Source: Zancudomyces culisetae
Lineage: Eukaryota > Kickxellomycota > Harpellomycetes > Harpellales > Legeriomycetaceae
Assembly (NCBI GenBank): GCA_001969505.1
Contig: LSSK01000620.1
Location: 1-13,513 of the forward strand
DNA length: 13,513 nucleotides
Reading direction: 5' to 3'
Shown in pieces: positions 1-8,382 of the stretch (the first letter of the stretch is position 1; the number at the start of each line of letters is the position of its first letter). A program made the translations under genes and the position numbers. The notes under the pieces were generated by a model that did not search any database, had not been told where the DNA came from, and saw only the letters and a program-made list of their open reading frames with translations.

Positions 1-126
1 GTTGGTCCTGTTGGTCCTGTTGGTCCTGTTGGTCCTGTTGGTCCTGTTGGTCCTGTTGGTCCTGTTGGTCCTGTTGGTCTTGTTGGTCTTGTTGGTCTTG
101 TTGGTCCTGTTGGTCTAGTTGGTCTG
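1..126. repeat. 9-bp tandem repeat (GTTGGTCCT), 14 copies, coding for [G/R]PT
   Basis: Eight perfect copies (1-72) are followed by six copies that vary only in the last two bases (GTTGGTCTT three times, then CCT, CTA and CTG endings). Three more copies lie at 154-180 after a 27-base interruption. On the minus strand the unit reads GGA CCA ACA or AGA CCA ACA, so the reading frame is kept. The array runs into base 1, so its true length is unknown. Homogeneous copies towards the edge and degenerate ones inside fit recent expansion of the outer part. Confidence 0.97.
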
Positions 127-1055
127 GTTCTGGTTGTTGAAGAAGGCGAGACTGTTGGCCCTGTTGGTCCTGTTGGTCTAGTTATTGAAGTTAGCCAGCT
201 AGGACATTTACTTGTAACTGTAGTGGTAGATGTGGTTTTCTCCATAGTTTTTGTACATGTATGTGTTGTTTTGTTTAAATTAGTAGTTGAGGTGGTTGTA
301 GTTGTGGTACGAGTAACTGTAATACTAGTAGTACATGTTGGTTTTTTGCTTTTCTCCGTTGAAGAACATATCGATGTATTTTGGCTACCAGTATCTGCTG
401 TTGGTGTAATATTGGAGCATACCAAGGTATCTCGTATGTTACATGAAATATGCACATCAATCTTTTTTAGCTTCCGGCACTTTCTAATTACATTTGTGTT
501 TAGGGGTTTACTGCTAGTATTTCTATTAGTTATTACGGGAGTCACAGACTCTGCTAAAGTTTTTTTGCTGTCATTACTCGAAACCTTTTTTCTAATAGGT
601 ACCGTAGTTGTGCCATATGCTTGTGTCATAATCATAGCCGTCGAAAGGTCAGTAAACCTACCTCCACTGTTTTGTAAGTTCAATCTAAAGTTTATTTTGC
701 AATCCATACCAGTACACTTCGGCTCGTAGTTTCTAACATTAACATTGTTTTTTACTACATTATATTTTTTAATTTTTTTGTTGGTACTCTGAAGCTTGCT
801 TTTAAAAATATCCCTCCGGAAAAATTTTCCGTTTCGTATTGTTATACCTTTTGAACTTTCGAATTTCGGCGCTTTGAGTGTGTATTTCGTAGAATCACTA
901 CTAGCCATATCGCGATCATCGAGATCATATAGGTCAGCAAAGTCGCTGGGCCATTTAGGCTGGTTATATGCGGAGCCATCATTGTGTACATTTACATTAC
1001 TTCTTGCTAAACATAGTGATGTGACCATCAACACCCCCAAAACATGTTTAATCAT
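1..1055 (-). CDS. Secreted Thr-rich protein with Gly/Arg-Pro-Thr triplet repeats, 3' end cut off by the window
   Basis: Reading from the ATG at 1055 to base 1 gives 351 codons without a stop, so the gene continues beyond the window. Residues 1-17 ([17 protein letters not shown]) look like a cleavable signal peptide. Residues 18-110 are charged and Asn-rich, with a dibasic RRD site near 80-82. Residues 111-285 hold nine cysteines (114, 119, 193, 205, 213, 230, 241, 267, 284) and Thr-rich runs such as [10 protein letters not shown], the style of O-glycosylated fungal wall proteins. From about 293 the protein becomes [G/R]PT triplets: three units, a nine-residue spacer, then 14 units up to the window edge, the last eight all GPT. 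Gly-Pro-Thr every three residues is collagen-like, but the RPT units break the Gly-every-third rule, so a Pro/Thr-rich extended stalk is equally possible. No known family was recognised. The ORF and signal peptide are directly visible; a surface location is inference. There is no intron within the part seen. Confidence 0.8.
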   Translation of the reverse strand, partial: MIKHVLGVLMVTSLCLARSNVNVHNDGSAYNQPKWPSDFADLYDLDDRDMASSDSTKYTLKAPKFESSKGITIRNGKFFRRDIFKSKLQSTNKKIKKYNVVKNNVNVRNYEPKCTGMDCKINFRLNLQNSGGRFTDLSTAMIMTQAYGTTTVPIRKKVSSNDSKKTLAESVTPVITNRNTSSKPLNTNVIRKCRKLKKIDVHISCNIRDTLVCSNITPTADTGSQNTSICSSTEKSKKPTCTTSITVTRTTTTTTSTTNLNKTTHTCTKTMEKTTSTTTVTSKCPSWLTSITRPTGPTGPTVSPSSTTRTRPTRPTGPTRPTRPTRPTGPTGPTGPTGPTGPTGPTGPTGP

Positions 1056-2739
1056 ATTTAAATGCCCTTGTCTAGTATACGTCTATAGATTGTATTTTTA
1101 AGGAAATTTCTATATTATCTGGATAAAAAATCTAACAGCATATTTTTCAAGGTTTTTATTAAGTTAGCCTTATATTTCTCTAGTACCCTATTTAAGAAAA
1201 ATAGTTTGTGTATAATTATGAGTATCCATTATTTTAGTTTACAAAGTAGATCATTAAATTACCATAATTGCGATGCACTAGTGTGAGGCAAAACGATGAC
1301 TTTTCTTTTCATATTTTTGGTATAATGGGTTGCAGAACACTGTAGTGAGAATATTAAAATCCGCCTCATCCACCTTTCCCTGGCAGCTGTTTTATTATTC
1401 CTATTACATTTGCAAAAAAAAATAAAGTGTAACGCAAATGTTCTAGTCTAGCAGTTGTAAATCCGTTTTTTTGAATTGGTATAGCGCAAATTTTAATTTC
1501 CACCAACATGCATTAGCAATATCACATCCGTTCTAGCTCCAAATGTTGTGGTTGTTGACTTTCCTTTTAAATTAAAATTGAAAAAGCATAACGCTTTGGA
1601 GAATTTTTTATCCAGTAAACTCTCTAAAACTATTAGCTGCAGATCCATTTTAGAACCGAGCCTAAGCTTTTGATTCTCAAAACATTTTGACACCCACTTT
1701 AATTCCAGACCCTTCTGGCTAGCTCAACTATGGTAATAACAGGAACTTTAGTAAACTACCACTAAAACCATAAGTGATATTGTTATATTCACAACATTTC
1801 AATTACGTGGTTAGGTTGATTGTAAGAATTTTAATAGAATAAAATAAGTAGCGTCTGGGAGCCACAACCCAATTGTAAATGTTAGCTTAATAGAAACTCA
1901 ATCATGTATCCCTACACAAATGTATAAATACAACATATACCCTCTGAAGCGCGCATCCTGAAAACATTGTGCTTGTTTAATAATAAAAAATGTAATTCGG
2001 GTGACAAATCAATTTGCATGTGTGGTTCTTTCAGCCTATGGCTAGCTCTTACTAGAGCTTTCCCAAGCCGAGGGAAGTGGAAGAGACTCTATGTCATAAA
2101 ACAGTTTACACCCCTTCGAGTATTATTTAAGATGTGAGTTCTTTATAGCCTCCTTCCGCGTTATTTTGGGTGGTTGAGGAACTCTTCTTCAGCGCGTTAC
2201 TTTTATTTTGAAAAAAAATGCTAATGGCTGTAGAACTGTGGTATTCTAGTGAAGAATATAACCTAACACATTTCCTAACATTTTTTTTTATCTAGGAGTT
2301 GCATTTTTGATCAATTGTTCAGTAAATACAAACAGCTGGATGTTGAGCACATCTGAGCGACTTTATTCAGATAAAAATAACCAACAACTATATCTCATAG
2401 GTCAACGTAAACTAAACCTGGCCTTGCTACAAGACTAGTCAACATAGTGGCCCAAGAGGTCGACCACATCTAGTGTGTATATATTTGCACATCTTTCTTT
2501 CTTAAGGGCTAGGTTTTAGTTCAAAGCGTCTAAAATAGTTAAGAAAAATGCTAGTACCAAGAGGAACAGCTAAAAAAACAAATATAATATTAGTGAATGA
2601 ATGCATGAAGAAATCGTGCGTTTACAAAAGAAAACTGACCGGTGTTTCAAATAAAAAGACAAAAAACCTCGCTTTAGATAGTTCGCGAGAAAAAGTAAAT
2701 AAAGTTAGTAAAGCGATAAAATAAGAAGGTACGCAGAGA
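1056..2739. other. Intergenic region, no gene recognised
   Basis: About 1.7 kb of AT-rich sequence lies between the start of the secreted-protein gene and the stop of the ETT1-like gene. It therefore should contain the promoter of the former and the 3' end of the latter. All frames are broken by frequent stops. The longest open stretch is about 75 codons on the minus strand ending at 1493, without a convincing ATG start. No tRNA, transposon ends or long repeats were seen. Confidence 0.6.
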
Positions 2740-3903
2740 TCACAACCATTCCTCAACGAACTCCAAAACGTATTCAGGCAGACCATCAGTGTCGCCTGCC
2801 GAAATATCTATGGCCATTTTGAATTTTTTCGCAGCAAGCCTGTATTGTTCTTCTTCTGTATTTCCAGAGTCAGAAAGCAAATTCCCCTTATTCAACAAAA
2901 CTTCACCAAACATAATATACGTTTCACGAGGCAAGGAGGCGGGGTCGGCAGCGCTTTTTACACAGCTATTCAAGTGCTTTTCGGCCATTTCAAGCTTCTC
3001 CAACGCTAGACGTTGATGTTCATCGTGGCCTTCATCCTTGTCATCGTCTGTGGCAGATTGATCTAGCAAATTTAGGTAATACAATGCCAAACACCATTGA
3101 AGCTGCGCAGAAAAAAAATGTGGCTCATATGTGTTGGTAGTTTTTTTCAATTCCTCCAGTTTTTGTGTGATAAATTCGGAACAACATTCAATCGCTTCAA
3201 AGATAGGATTATTTTCACAGTACAATAACAGAAGATCGATGATATTGTATATCTCAGTTGTATACTCCTTTTTCTGCTCTTCGTTGCTTTTTAAGCGTGA
3301 TATCTTGGCTTCGAGCGCATCAAAAGCAGTTTTAAAGTACATCAGAGAAGAGTTCAAAGATTCAATAACATCCTTTTCCTTCTCAGCTTTTCTGGCAATG
3401 CTTAAATTTACTTTTCCCAATCCAACATAGATTCTTGTATCCTTTTCTTCACACACCTGTGTTTCGTGTATATCTTTGGCCTGAGAAAGCCTTTCCAAAC
3501 TGAGCTTCAGATATTCGAGAGCGTCTTCTGGTTCATCAAGCTCGCTAAGATCAAATAGACTTATTCCATATAAATAGTATAGTTTGTATGGAAGAGGTTG
3601 CTTGTCTTTTGCACCATCGTTTGTCTGGATTATTCGATTGCATTCATGAACTGTCCCACTCAATAACATTACGGCCTTTTCTTTATCGTCCTCCACTTCC
3701 TCCAATGCATTATTGTAGATCTCTTCAATCTCGTCGACTTCATTCACGTTCTCCCCTTCGACATTTTTTAACACAACGGTCGCTGTTCTTTCATCTTCAA
3801 AGTCGCGAACCATCCTTACATTATCATCCACCTTTGCTCTTTTTTCAGCGGAGGATTTCAACCCTGCCGGCTTTCTCTTTTCTTTTTTCATACCTTCACT
3901 CAT
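2740..3903 (-). CDS. ETT1: Ett1/Nro1 family protein (enhancer of translation termination / nuclear Ofd1 regulator)
   Basis: An intronless 387-residue protein, close to the roughly 400 residues usual for this family. The N-terminus is basic and lysine-rich (KKEKRKPAGLK, then EKRAKV, within residues 6-25), which looks like a nuclear localisation signal. The rest is acidic and helical with TPR-like character. The clearest family signature is near the C-terminus: GNLLSDSGNTEEEQYRLAA (about 340-358) and a terminal EYVLEFVEEWL, which align with the closing segment of yeast Ett1 (GNLLDNESAEQEEAYKTA and a terminal VLDNF). The early VHECNRII block (about 85-92) matches VHECDRLL of the yeast protein. 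In budding yeast Ett1 works with Tpa1 in translation termination. In fission yeast Nro1 binds Ofd1 and controls turnover of the Sre1 transcription factor in response to oxygen. Which role applies here cannot be read from sequence. The ATG at 3903 is the first in frame. Recognition is by remembered motifs, not by a search. Confidence 0.85.
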   Translation of the reverse strand: MSEGMKKEKRKPAGLKSSAEKRAKVDDNVRMVRDFEDERTATVVLKNVEGENVNEVDEIEEIYNNALEEVEDDKEKAVMLLSGTVHECNRIIQTNDGAKDKQPLPYKLYYLYGISLFDLSELDEPEDALEYLKLSLERLSQAKDIHETQVCEEKDTRIYVGLGKVNLSIARKAEKEKDVIESLNSSLMYFKTAFDALEAKISRLKSNEEQKKEYTTEIYNIIDLLLLYCENNPIFEAIECCSEFITQKLEELKKTTNTYEPHFFSAQLQWCLALYYLNLLDQSATDDDKDEGHDEHQRLALEKLEMAEKHLNSCVKSAADPASLPRETYIMFGEVLLNKGNLLSDSGNTEEEQYRLAAKKFKMAIDISAGDTDGLPEYVLEFVEEWL

Positions 3904-4995
3904 ACTATATATTTCTAGATTGGATTCCCTGGTTGTATTTTTTTGTTCTTTCAGATTAATTCCTTGGCTCCTTAGTTAATAGAAAATTTTTTTATTTCCA
4001 CTTTATTTGATCAACCCCAGATCACCAATTTTTTACCATTTTTATTTTATTTTTCATTTTCGCATTTTAAAAAAGACGCTTAAATATATTGGTAGATTAA
4101 ATATACAAAAAAGATCAGCCGATTTTTACCTGAACCATTATTACAAAAATAAACAGATGTGGTAATTGGAAAGAAAGCCTTTGTATCTGTATACAAAAAA
4201 AGTATAAATCGTGTATGATACTGATCAAACCCAGCTCACCATTTGCGCCAAGGTTCAAAGTAAACATGGTACTGGCATTTCCAAAAATATTGCAAGCATG
4301 CAAGGTTTTGTTCAGACCCGTGATTTTTATGACTGTAAAAGTAGTAGTCAAAACGTTTTCAGAGAACCATAACTTTACGTGTCAGGTGTTTTTTTGTTAT
4401 CACGGGTATATGAGGTAATCACGACAACTGTGATGTATTTATCTAGCTGGTGTGAATGTACAAGTCAAACGCTGGATCAAATACATTTCTGCTACCGATT
4501 TTAGTCTTAAGCAGTTTTCCATCCAGTAAACGGATACAAAAGGTCTTAAGGCCGTGGTTTTGATAGTGATTGTATAAAAGGCCATTAAAAATGAATAGCG
4601 TGATGTGATATGTATAGTTTATTTTAGTAAACTAGGGGGAGCTAAAGCGCAGGCAAAAGTGCAATACAAAATATGGTTTAATTTATATAACCAGGCAGAT
4701 TCCAGGTGTTTGGATACGTCATACGCGCGTTTACAGTGTGACCATAAAGTATGAGCATTCAATCACCAAGAATGTATGAAATATAAAAAAAGATATAAAA
4801 GCAGTTGAACGTTTTTTTTTTCGTGGTATAAGGGACACAGGTGTCTGAAATTTACTCACTGGTTTTTAGATCGTTTCTCGAGAGCTTTTAAGGCATACTG
4901 AGATTGAAAAAAATAGTGGAAGTACAAAAAAGGGTAATATATCAACTTCGATGAGTTTAGGTGTGTTTACACATTCTCGTCTGTGTTCGCGAGCG
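3904..4995. other. Intergenic region, no gene recognised
   Basis: About 1.1 kb between the ETT1-like start and the stop of the lipid phosphatase gene, so it holds the ETT1 promoter and the phosphatase 3' end. A pyrimidine-rich, T-run-containing stretch lies just upstream of the ETT1 ATG (3930-4000 on the plus strand). One minus-strand open stretch of about 90 codons (around 4385-4115) lacks an in-frame ATG at its beginning and has no recognisable domain. I do not call it a gene. Confidence 0.55.
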
Positions 4996-6100
4996 CTAGT
5001 GCATATTTATGACGCTTGCGCTATTGCTAAGGTCTCTGAGTTCACTACTCTCATCCAAAAGCTCTTCATAGCCTTGATGATGTTGGTTGATGTTGCCTGG
5101 AGGTGCATCATCAGAAAAGTCTTTTGCTTCTTCAATTCTCAACGAATAATAATGATATTTATATCCATAAATTCCCATACAAATCCCAATTACTGATCCA
5201 GCTAGCACGTCCCCAGAATGGTGCCAGTAGTCTATTGTCCTTGAGGTTGCAACAATAATTGCGATGAGAATTGGAAACAATATAATCGTCATCTTGTAAG
5301 TGGTACCCTTTAGAATCCTGGCTCCAAAATGGAATGACAAAAACAATGACAAAAAAACCATTCCAGAAAATGCGACTAAATACAATACAGACACAATTAT
5401 ACTTAGCATGATTTTAAGTAACACACAAATAAGGGCCAAGCGTAGGCTTACCAGAAGAATGCCCAGAAGGAAAGCTTTTGTATCCTTCGTTTATCATTGA
5501 CTTATTGTTGTTTGTACATACAAAGTCGTTATGCAACTTGTGGTCCTCCTGAGGAATTTTATCTTTATTCCCATAGAAGCATCTCGAAAGAAAATCTGGC
5601 CTCTGTCTCCCCACTATCCTCTAATAAATGTTGAGAAATGTTAGTGATGTTTGAGTAAAGAAAGTCGTATCAATTAGCATAAAATAAGACAAAAATAGGG
5701 GCCTTTACCTTCGGAATTTCAGTAAAGAATTGGTTATATAAATGTACAAACACTAGAGCTATTTTAATACGAGAACATGTTAATTCGTTTAAAGAAATCG
5801 AGGAATTGTACAATTACCTATAGCCCCGTCGATTGCGATGTTTCTGTTGCCGTTAAAGAATGAAACAGCAAAGATAACTGATAGTGGAAAAATAAAGGCC
5901 AAAAAAACCATCACAGATTCAGGAAACAATTGCTCTTCCGGATTCGTATGAGGAAAGGAAATCGTTTGGTCTGACAAAAAAAACAGTCGTTTCCTTTGGG
6001 GAACTAATTCCTTCACCAAAAAGACAAATCCGATAAGTACCACAATGTGCAAAAGATCGAGAAGTCGCGATCTGAAAAGGTTTCCAATCTTTGTTCCCAT
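4996..6100 (-). CDS. DPP1: PAP2-superfamily lipid phosphatase, Dpp1-like; four exons joined 6100-5818, 5758-5709, 5620-5452, 5375-4996
   Basis: Integral-membrane phosphatase that removes phosphate from diacylglycerol pyrophosphate or phosphatidate. Joining the four exons (283, 50, 169 and 380 nt) gives 882 nt, a 293-residue protein, near the 289 of yeast Dpp1. All three motifs of the family appear: K111-x6-R118-P119 (KRIVGRQRP, created only by the second splice), PSGH at 162-165, and SR-x5-H-x3-D at 212-223. His165 and His219 are the expected catalytic pair. The N-terminal [11 protein letters not shown] matches the family's luminal loop. Hydrophobic segments at about 13-30, 62-82, 95-107, 168-185 and 196-210, plus one after Asp223, fit the usual six-helix fold. 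The tail after about 240 is acidic and soluble. I start at ATG 6100; the open frame extends upstream only to a GTG at 6124. Dpp1 versus Lpp1 substrate preference cannot be decided from motifs. Confidence 0.85.
5376..5451 (-). other. Intron 3 of the Dpp1-like gene (76 nt)
   Basis: Donor GTAAGC at 5451, directly after the PSGHSS codons, and acceptor TTTAG ending at 5376. Phase 1: G plus TC encodes Val168, giving PSGHSSVAFSG, where yeast Dpp1 has PSGHSSESFAG. The branch site is less clear than in intron 2. Confidence 0.8.
5621..5708 (-). other. Intron 2 of the Dpp1-like gene (88 nt)
   Basis: Donor GTAAAG at 5708, branch site CACTAAC at 5646-5640, acceptor TTAG ending at 5621. Phase 0. Its removal places the AAG codon of Lys111 directly before AGG ATA GTG GGG and so creates the K-x6-RP catalytic motif, which is strong support for these borders. 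Confidence 0.85.
5759..5817 (-). other. Intron 1 of the Dpp1-like gene (59 nt)
   Basis: Donor GTAATT at 5817, acceptor ATAG ending at 5759, with a possible branch site ATTAAC at 5784-5779. Phase 1: the last G of exon 1 joins CT to encode Ala95. Without splicing the frame ends after nine more codons, before the catalytic motifs. Confidence 0.8.
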
Positions 6101-6291
6101 TTTTGGCGTTTTATGTTTTATCACCCTCCAAAAAATAAGTAGAGCTGCTAATTAGTAGGTTATAGCCCAATTTATCTGAATAATAATAGCTCTAGATTTG
6201 AAAGAAAATGAAATTACATAATAGCAGGATTCGAGAGGTAATTACAAAAAATGGATGTGTAAAAATGTTGTAAGGCGCTGCCAATGTTGGC

Positions 6292-6309
6292 ATGTGCTCA
6301 TAATGAGAA
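6292..6309. promoter_or_regulatory. Palindromic 18-bp motif, copy 1 (ATGTGCTCATAATGAGAA)
   Basis: The core CTCAT-A-ATGAG is a perfect 5-bp inverted repeat around one base. A second copy begins exactly 120 bases downstream, matching at 16 of 18 bases. Both lie in the divergent promoter region between the phosphatase gene and the first family gene. A dimeric regulator site is a reasonable guess; no factor is named. Confidence 0.35.
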
Positions 6310-6411
6310 AACTTCAGTATATCCCTGTAAAAATTTGAGACTTTAAAACCTCAATAACAACATATCACAACGATGACTTTGATGTCCAAACAAACATGAA
6401 ATAAAAAACAT

Positions 6412-6429
6412 ATGTGCTCATGTTGAGAA
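6412..6429. promoter_or_regulatory. Palindromic 18-bp motif, copy 2 (ATGTGCTCATGTTGAGAA)
   Basis: Second copy of the motif, differing at two bases in the centre so that the inverted repeat becomes CTCA-TGT-TGAG. The flanks ATGTG and AGAA are the same in both copies, so the likeness goes beyond the palindrome. Confidence 0.35.
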
Positions 6430-7035
6430 TAAGGGCGTTTGGAATTGCAGAGTTAAAGAGAAGTGAGTATGGCCAAAAAGAATTTAGACGGATTAGGGGG
6501 TGCAGATGTGGACGTTGTTATTTTAGTCTGATTGCTATTAGTTAAAGTTTAACAGAAAATAAGCTGGATGATATTATCAAATGTCGTTTTTATGCGCTAG
6601 CGCAGGGAAAAGGCAACATAGCTACCATTTAAATTGTTAAAACATGCTCAAATACTCAACGAAAGTTTACCAACTAATTACTAAAGGATAAGTTTTGAGC
6701 CATCCGTTATTACAAAATAAATTAACCATGTCTTAAAGATAAAAATGGTGGCTATTTAAAGACAAAAACCAGCAATAAAATGCAAGGTTTACGATTTAGT
6801 GAACAAAGTATAAAAAAGGGCAAAAGTTAATGAGAGTGGGGGGTGTTTAAATAAAAATACATTTACCCAATGAGTGGATCAGTAAATAGCGAATAAAAAA
6901 AACTACAACATAAAAGGTGAAAAATCAGAAAACGTGTATAAGTCCATAAAGAAATATATATTGAACTCATCTTAATATATCAAACAGCACTTAGTTGAAA
7001 ATAACTAACCAAATATAATATAGAGGTACAAAATT

Positions 7036-7944
7036 ATGTCAGATATAGTAGGTGGGATAGTAAATGCATACACAGGATTTAGTAATCCGAATGCAGTACT
7101 AGTATCCAGCCTAGATACTAACGGTCAACCTCAATACAACTGGGCTCCAAACGGCTATACTGCAATACCCAGCCAGCAGCTTATCTTTGATGTAGGTATT
7201 GTAAACTATAACACTATTCAAGACACTTTCGACAGTATTCAACTTCGAGCTAACAACTCTACTCAAGTCATATTCTCAAACACATACGAGTACCAAATAA
7301 CATGTGATGGGACAAACCGTCAAATATCTCAAGAGTTGGGAAGATATGGAACAGTAGAAAATATAAATGCGGAAAGCTACTTTGTAGAAGATCTTCCTAC
7401 TATTTCACAACTACTAGAGTGTCAAACGCTAACTTATGTATATACTTTTGGAAACATTGATACAACGTTTGTTTTCCCAAATGCAGATATCAATACACTT
7501 GATTTGACGTCAACATCATCAATATCATCAACACCATCAACACCATCAACACCATCAACACCATCAACACCATCAACATCGTCATCGTCGACATTGCTGT
7601 CATCTCCGGTATCATCAGTGTTATCAACAACATTGGCATCTGCGGTATCGCCAACATCATCAGTTTTGGTAACCACAACTATAGCAGCTAGTGAGACTGA
7701 AACTATAACAGGAACTGTTCTACCTACATCTTTATCTTCCACAAGCACCACAACTACGCTTACAACAACTTCCGTTACAACAACAACTACTACCATTAAG
7801 ACTTATACTGTAACAGAAGTAACAGTTAAAACAGTTACTCCTCGATCTATCAATATTTCTAACTCTCGTGGAAAAAAGAAAACCAACACAAAGACAAAGA
7901 CAAAGAGAAACCGATCTTCCAAGACCCGCAGAAGCCAAACTTGA
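7036..7944 (+). CDS. Unknown family member 1: two-Cys N-terminal domain with STP-repeat and basic tail
   Basis: Complete 302-residue ORF. Residues 1-150 align end to end, at roughly half identity, with the N-terminal parts of the genes at 8383-9411 and 12611-13513. Shared blocks are GG.V..YTGF.NP, VNYNTIQDT, IFS, GRYG and V.DLP.IS, and two invariant cysteines at 90 and 129. Then comes a Ser/Thr/Pro tail: five STP repeats (about 165-179), Ser/Thr-rich sequence, a Thr run with TYTVTEVTVKTV, and a strongly basic end (GKKKTNTKTKTKRNRSSKTRRSQT minus its Gly start, from about 279). No signal peptide, transmembrane segment or GPI-type C-terminus is visible, unusual for such a Ser/Thr-rich protein. 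ATG 7036 is chosen because MS is shared with the paralogues. No stop lies between a possible splice acceptor at 7023 and this ATG, so an upstream exon cannot be excluded. I do not recognise the family and assign no function. Confidence 0.75.
   Translation: MSDIVGGIVNAYTGFSNPNAVLVSSLDTNGQPQYNWAPNGYTAIPSQQLIFDVGIVNYNTIQDTFDSIQLRANNSTQVIFSNTYEYQITCDGTNRQISQELGRYGTVENINAESYFVEDLPTISQLLECQTLTYVYTFGNIDTTFVFPNADINTLDLTSTSSISSTPSTPSTPSTPSTPSTSSSSTLLSSPVSSVLSTTLASAVSPTSSVLVTTTIAASETETITGTVLPTSLSSTSTTTTLTTTSVTTTTTTIKTYTVTEVTVKTVTPRSINISNSRGKKKTNTKTKTKRNRSSKTRRSQT
7528..7572 (+). repeat. 9-bp tandem repeat (TCAACACCA), five copies, coding for STP
   Basis: Five perfect, in-frame copies, flanked by degenerate TCA-rich codons on both sides. 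It marks the junction between the conserved domain and the low-complexity tail of the first family gene. Perfect copies suggest recent expansion and a probable length polymorphism. Confidence 0.95.
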
Positions 7945-8382
7945 TTTGTGATGTGACCTTGTGTAAAAAAATTTTATCATTGTTTTGTTTTAAGTATTCA
8001 TTTATAGTTTTTATGATTTCTGACTTATCAGTTGGTGGTTTAATATTTATTTTTCTAAATACAAGTTGCTTTTATAATAATTTATTAGGCCAGGTATAAC
8101 TCCACACAAAGCAAAAAGTTATAAATCTTTTCCAGCTTCCCTCGATACAGCCGTATCTCAAGCTAAAAGTTATATATGCTAGTCTTCTCTTTATTGTTTG
8201 TTTCCTTACAAAAATTCTACGACTATTGTTTACGTTTATAAGAGTAGTTTATATGAAAATTTAATAAAATATTGTGGTTTAAACATCCAGAATACTAGAG
8301 TAGTATGGGGATTTCACAAATTTAAATAGTGTGAGGTGACAAGTGTATGCCAGCAAATGTATGATTTAATTGGCACAACTAA
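7945..8382. other. Convergent intergenic region, no gene
   Basis: The 3' sides of two convergent family genes meet here in 438 bases of AT-rich, T-rich sequence. No ORF, RNA gene or mobile element is visible. The motif AAAAGTTATA occurs twice (8117-8130 and 8164-8175 area) without an obvious role. Confidence 0.5.

Larger units (their letters stand above)
6101..7035. other. Divergent intergenic region between the Dpp1-like gene and the first family gene
   Basis: About 0.9 kb shared upstream region of two genes reading away from each other, so promoters of both should lie here. It is strongly AT-rich, becoming A-rich on the plus strand towards 7035. A possible TATA element (TATAAG, 6937-6942) lies about 95 bases before the ATG at 7036. 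An ACTAAC at 7004-7009 followed by TATAG ending at 7023 resembles the 3' end of an intron in the 5' leader. No ORF of useful length is present. Confidence 0.55.

Noticed and set aside
223-729. Plus-strand open frame of 168 codons, Val- and Phe-rich
   Set aside because: It is antisense to the Thr/Lys-rich minus-strand gene that has a signal peptide and an unbroken 351-codon frame.
1493-1725. Minus-strand open stretch of about 75 codons ending in HVGGN
   Set aside because: The nominal start is GTG, the only internal ATG leaves about 50 codons, and no family was recognised. The composition alone is not enough.
4115-4385. Minus-strand open stretch of about 90 codons with mixed composition
   Set aside because: It has no ATG at its beginning, no recognised domain and no clear splice sites. 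It could be a decayed exon or transposon fragment; a tBLASTn search would decide.
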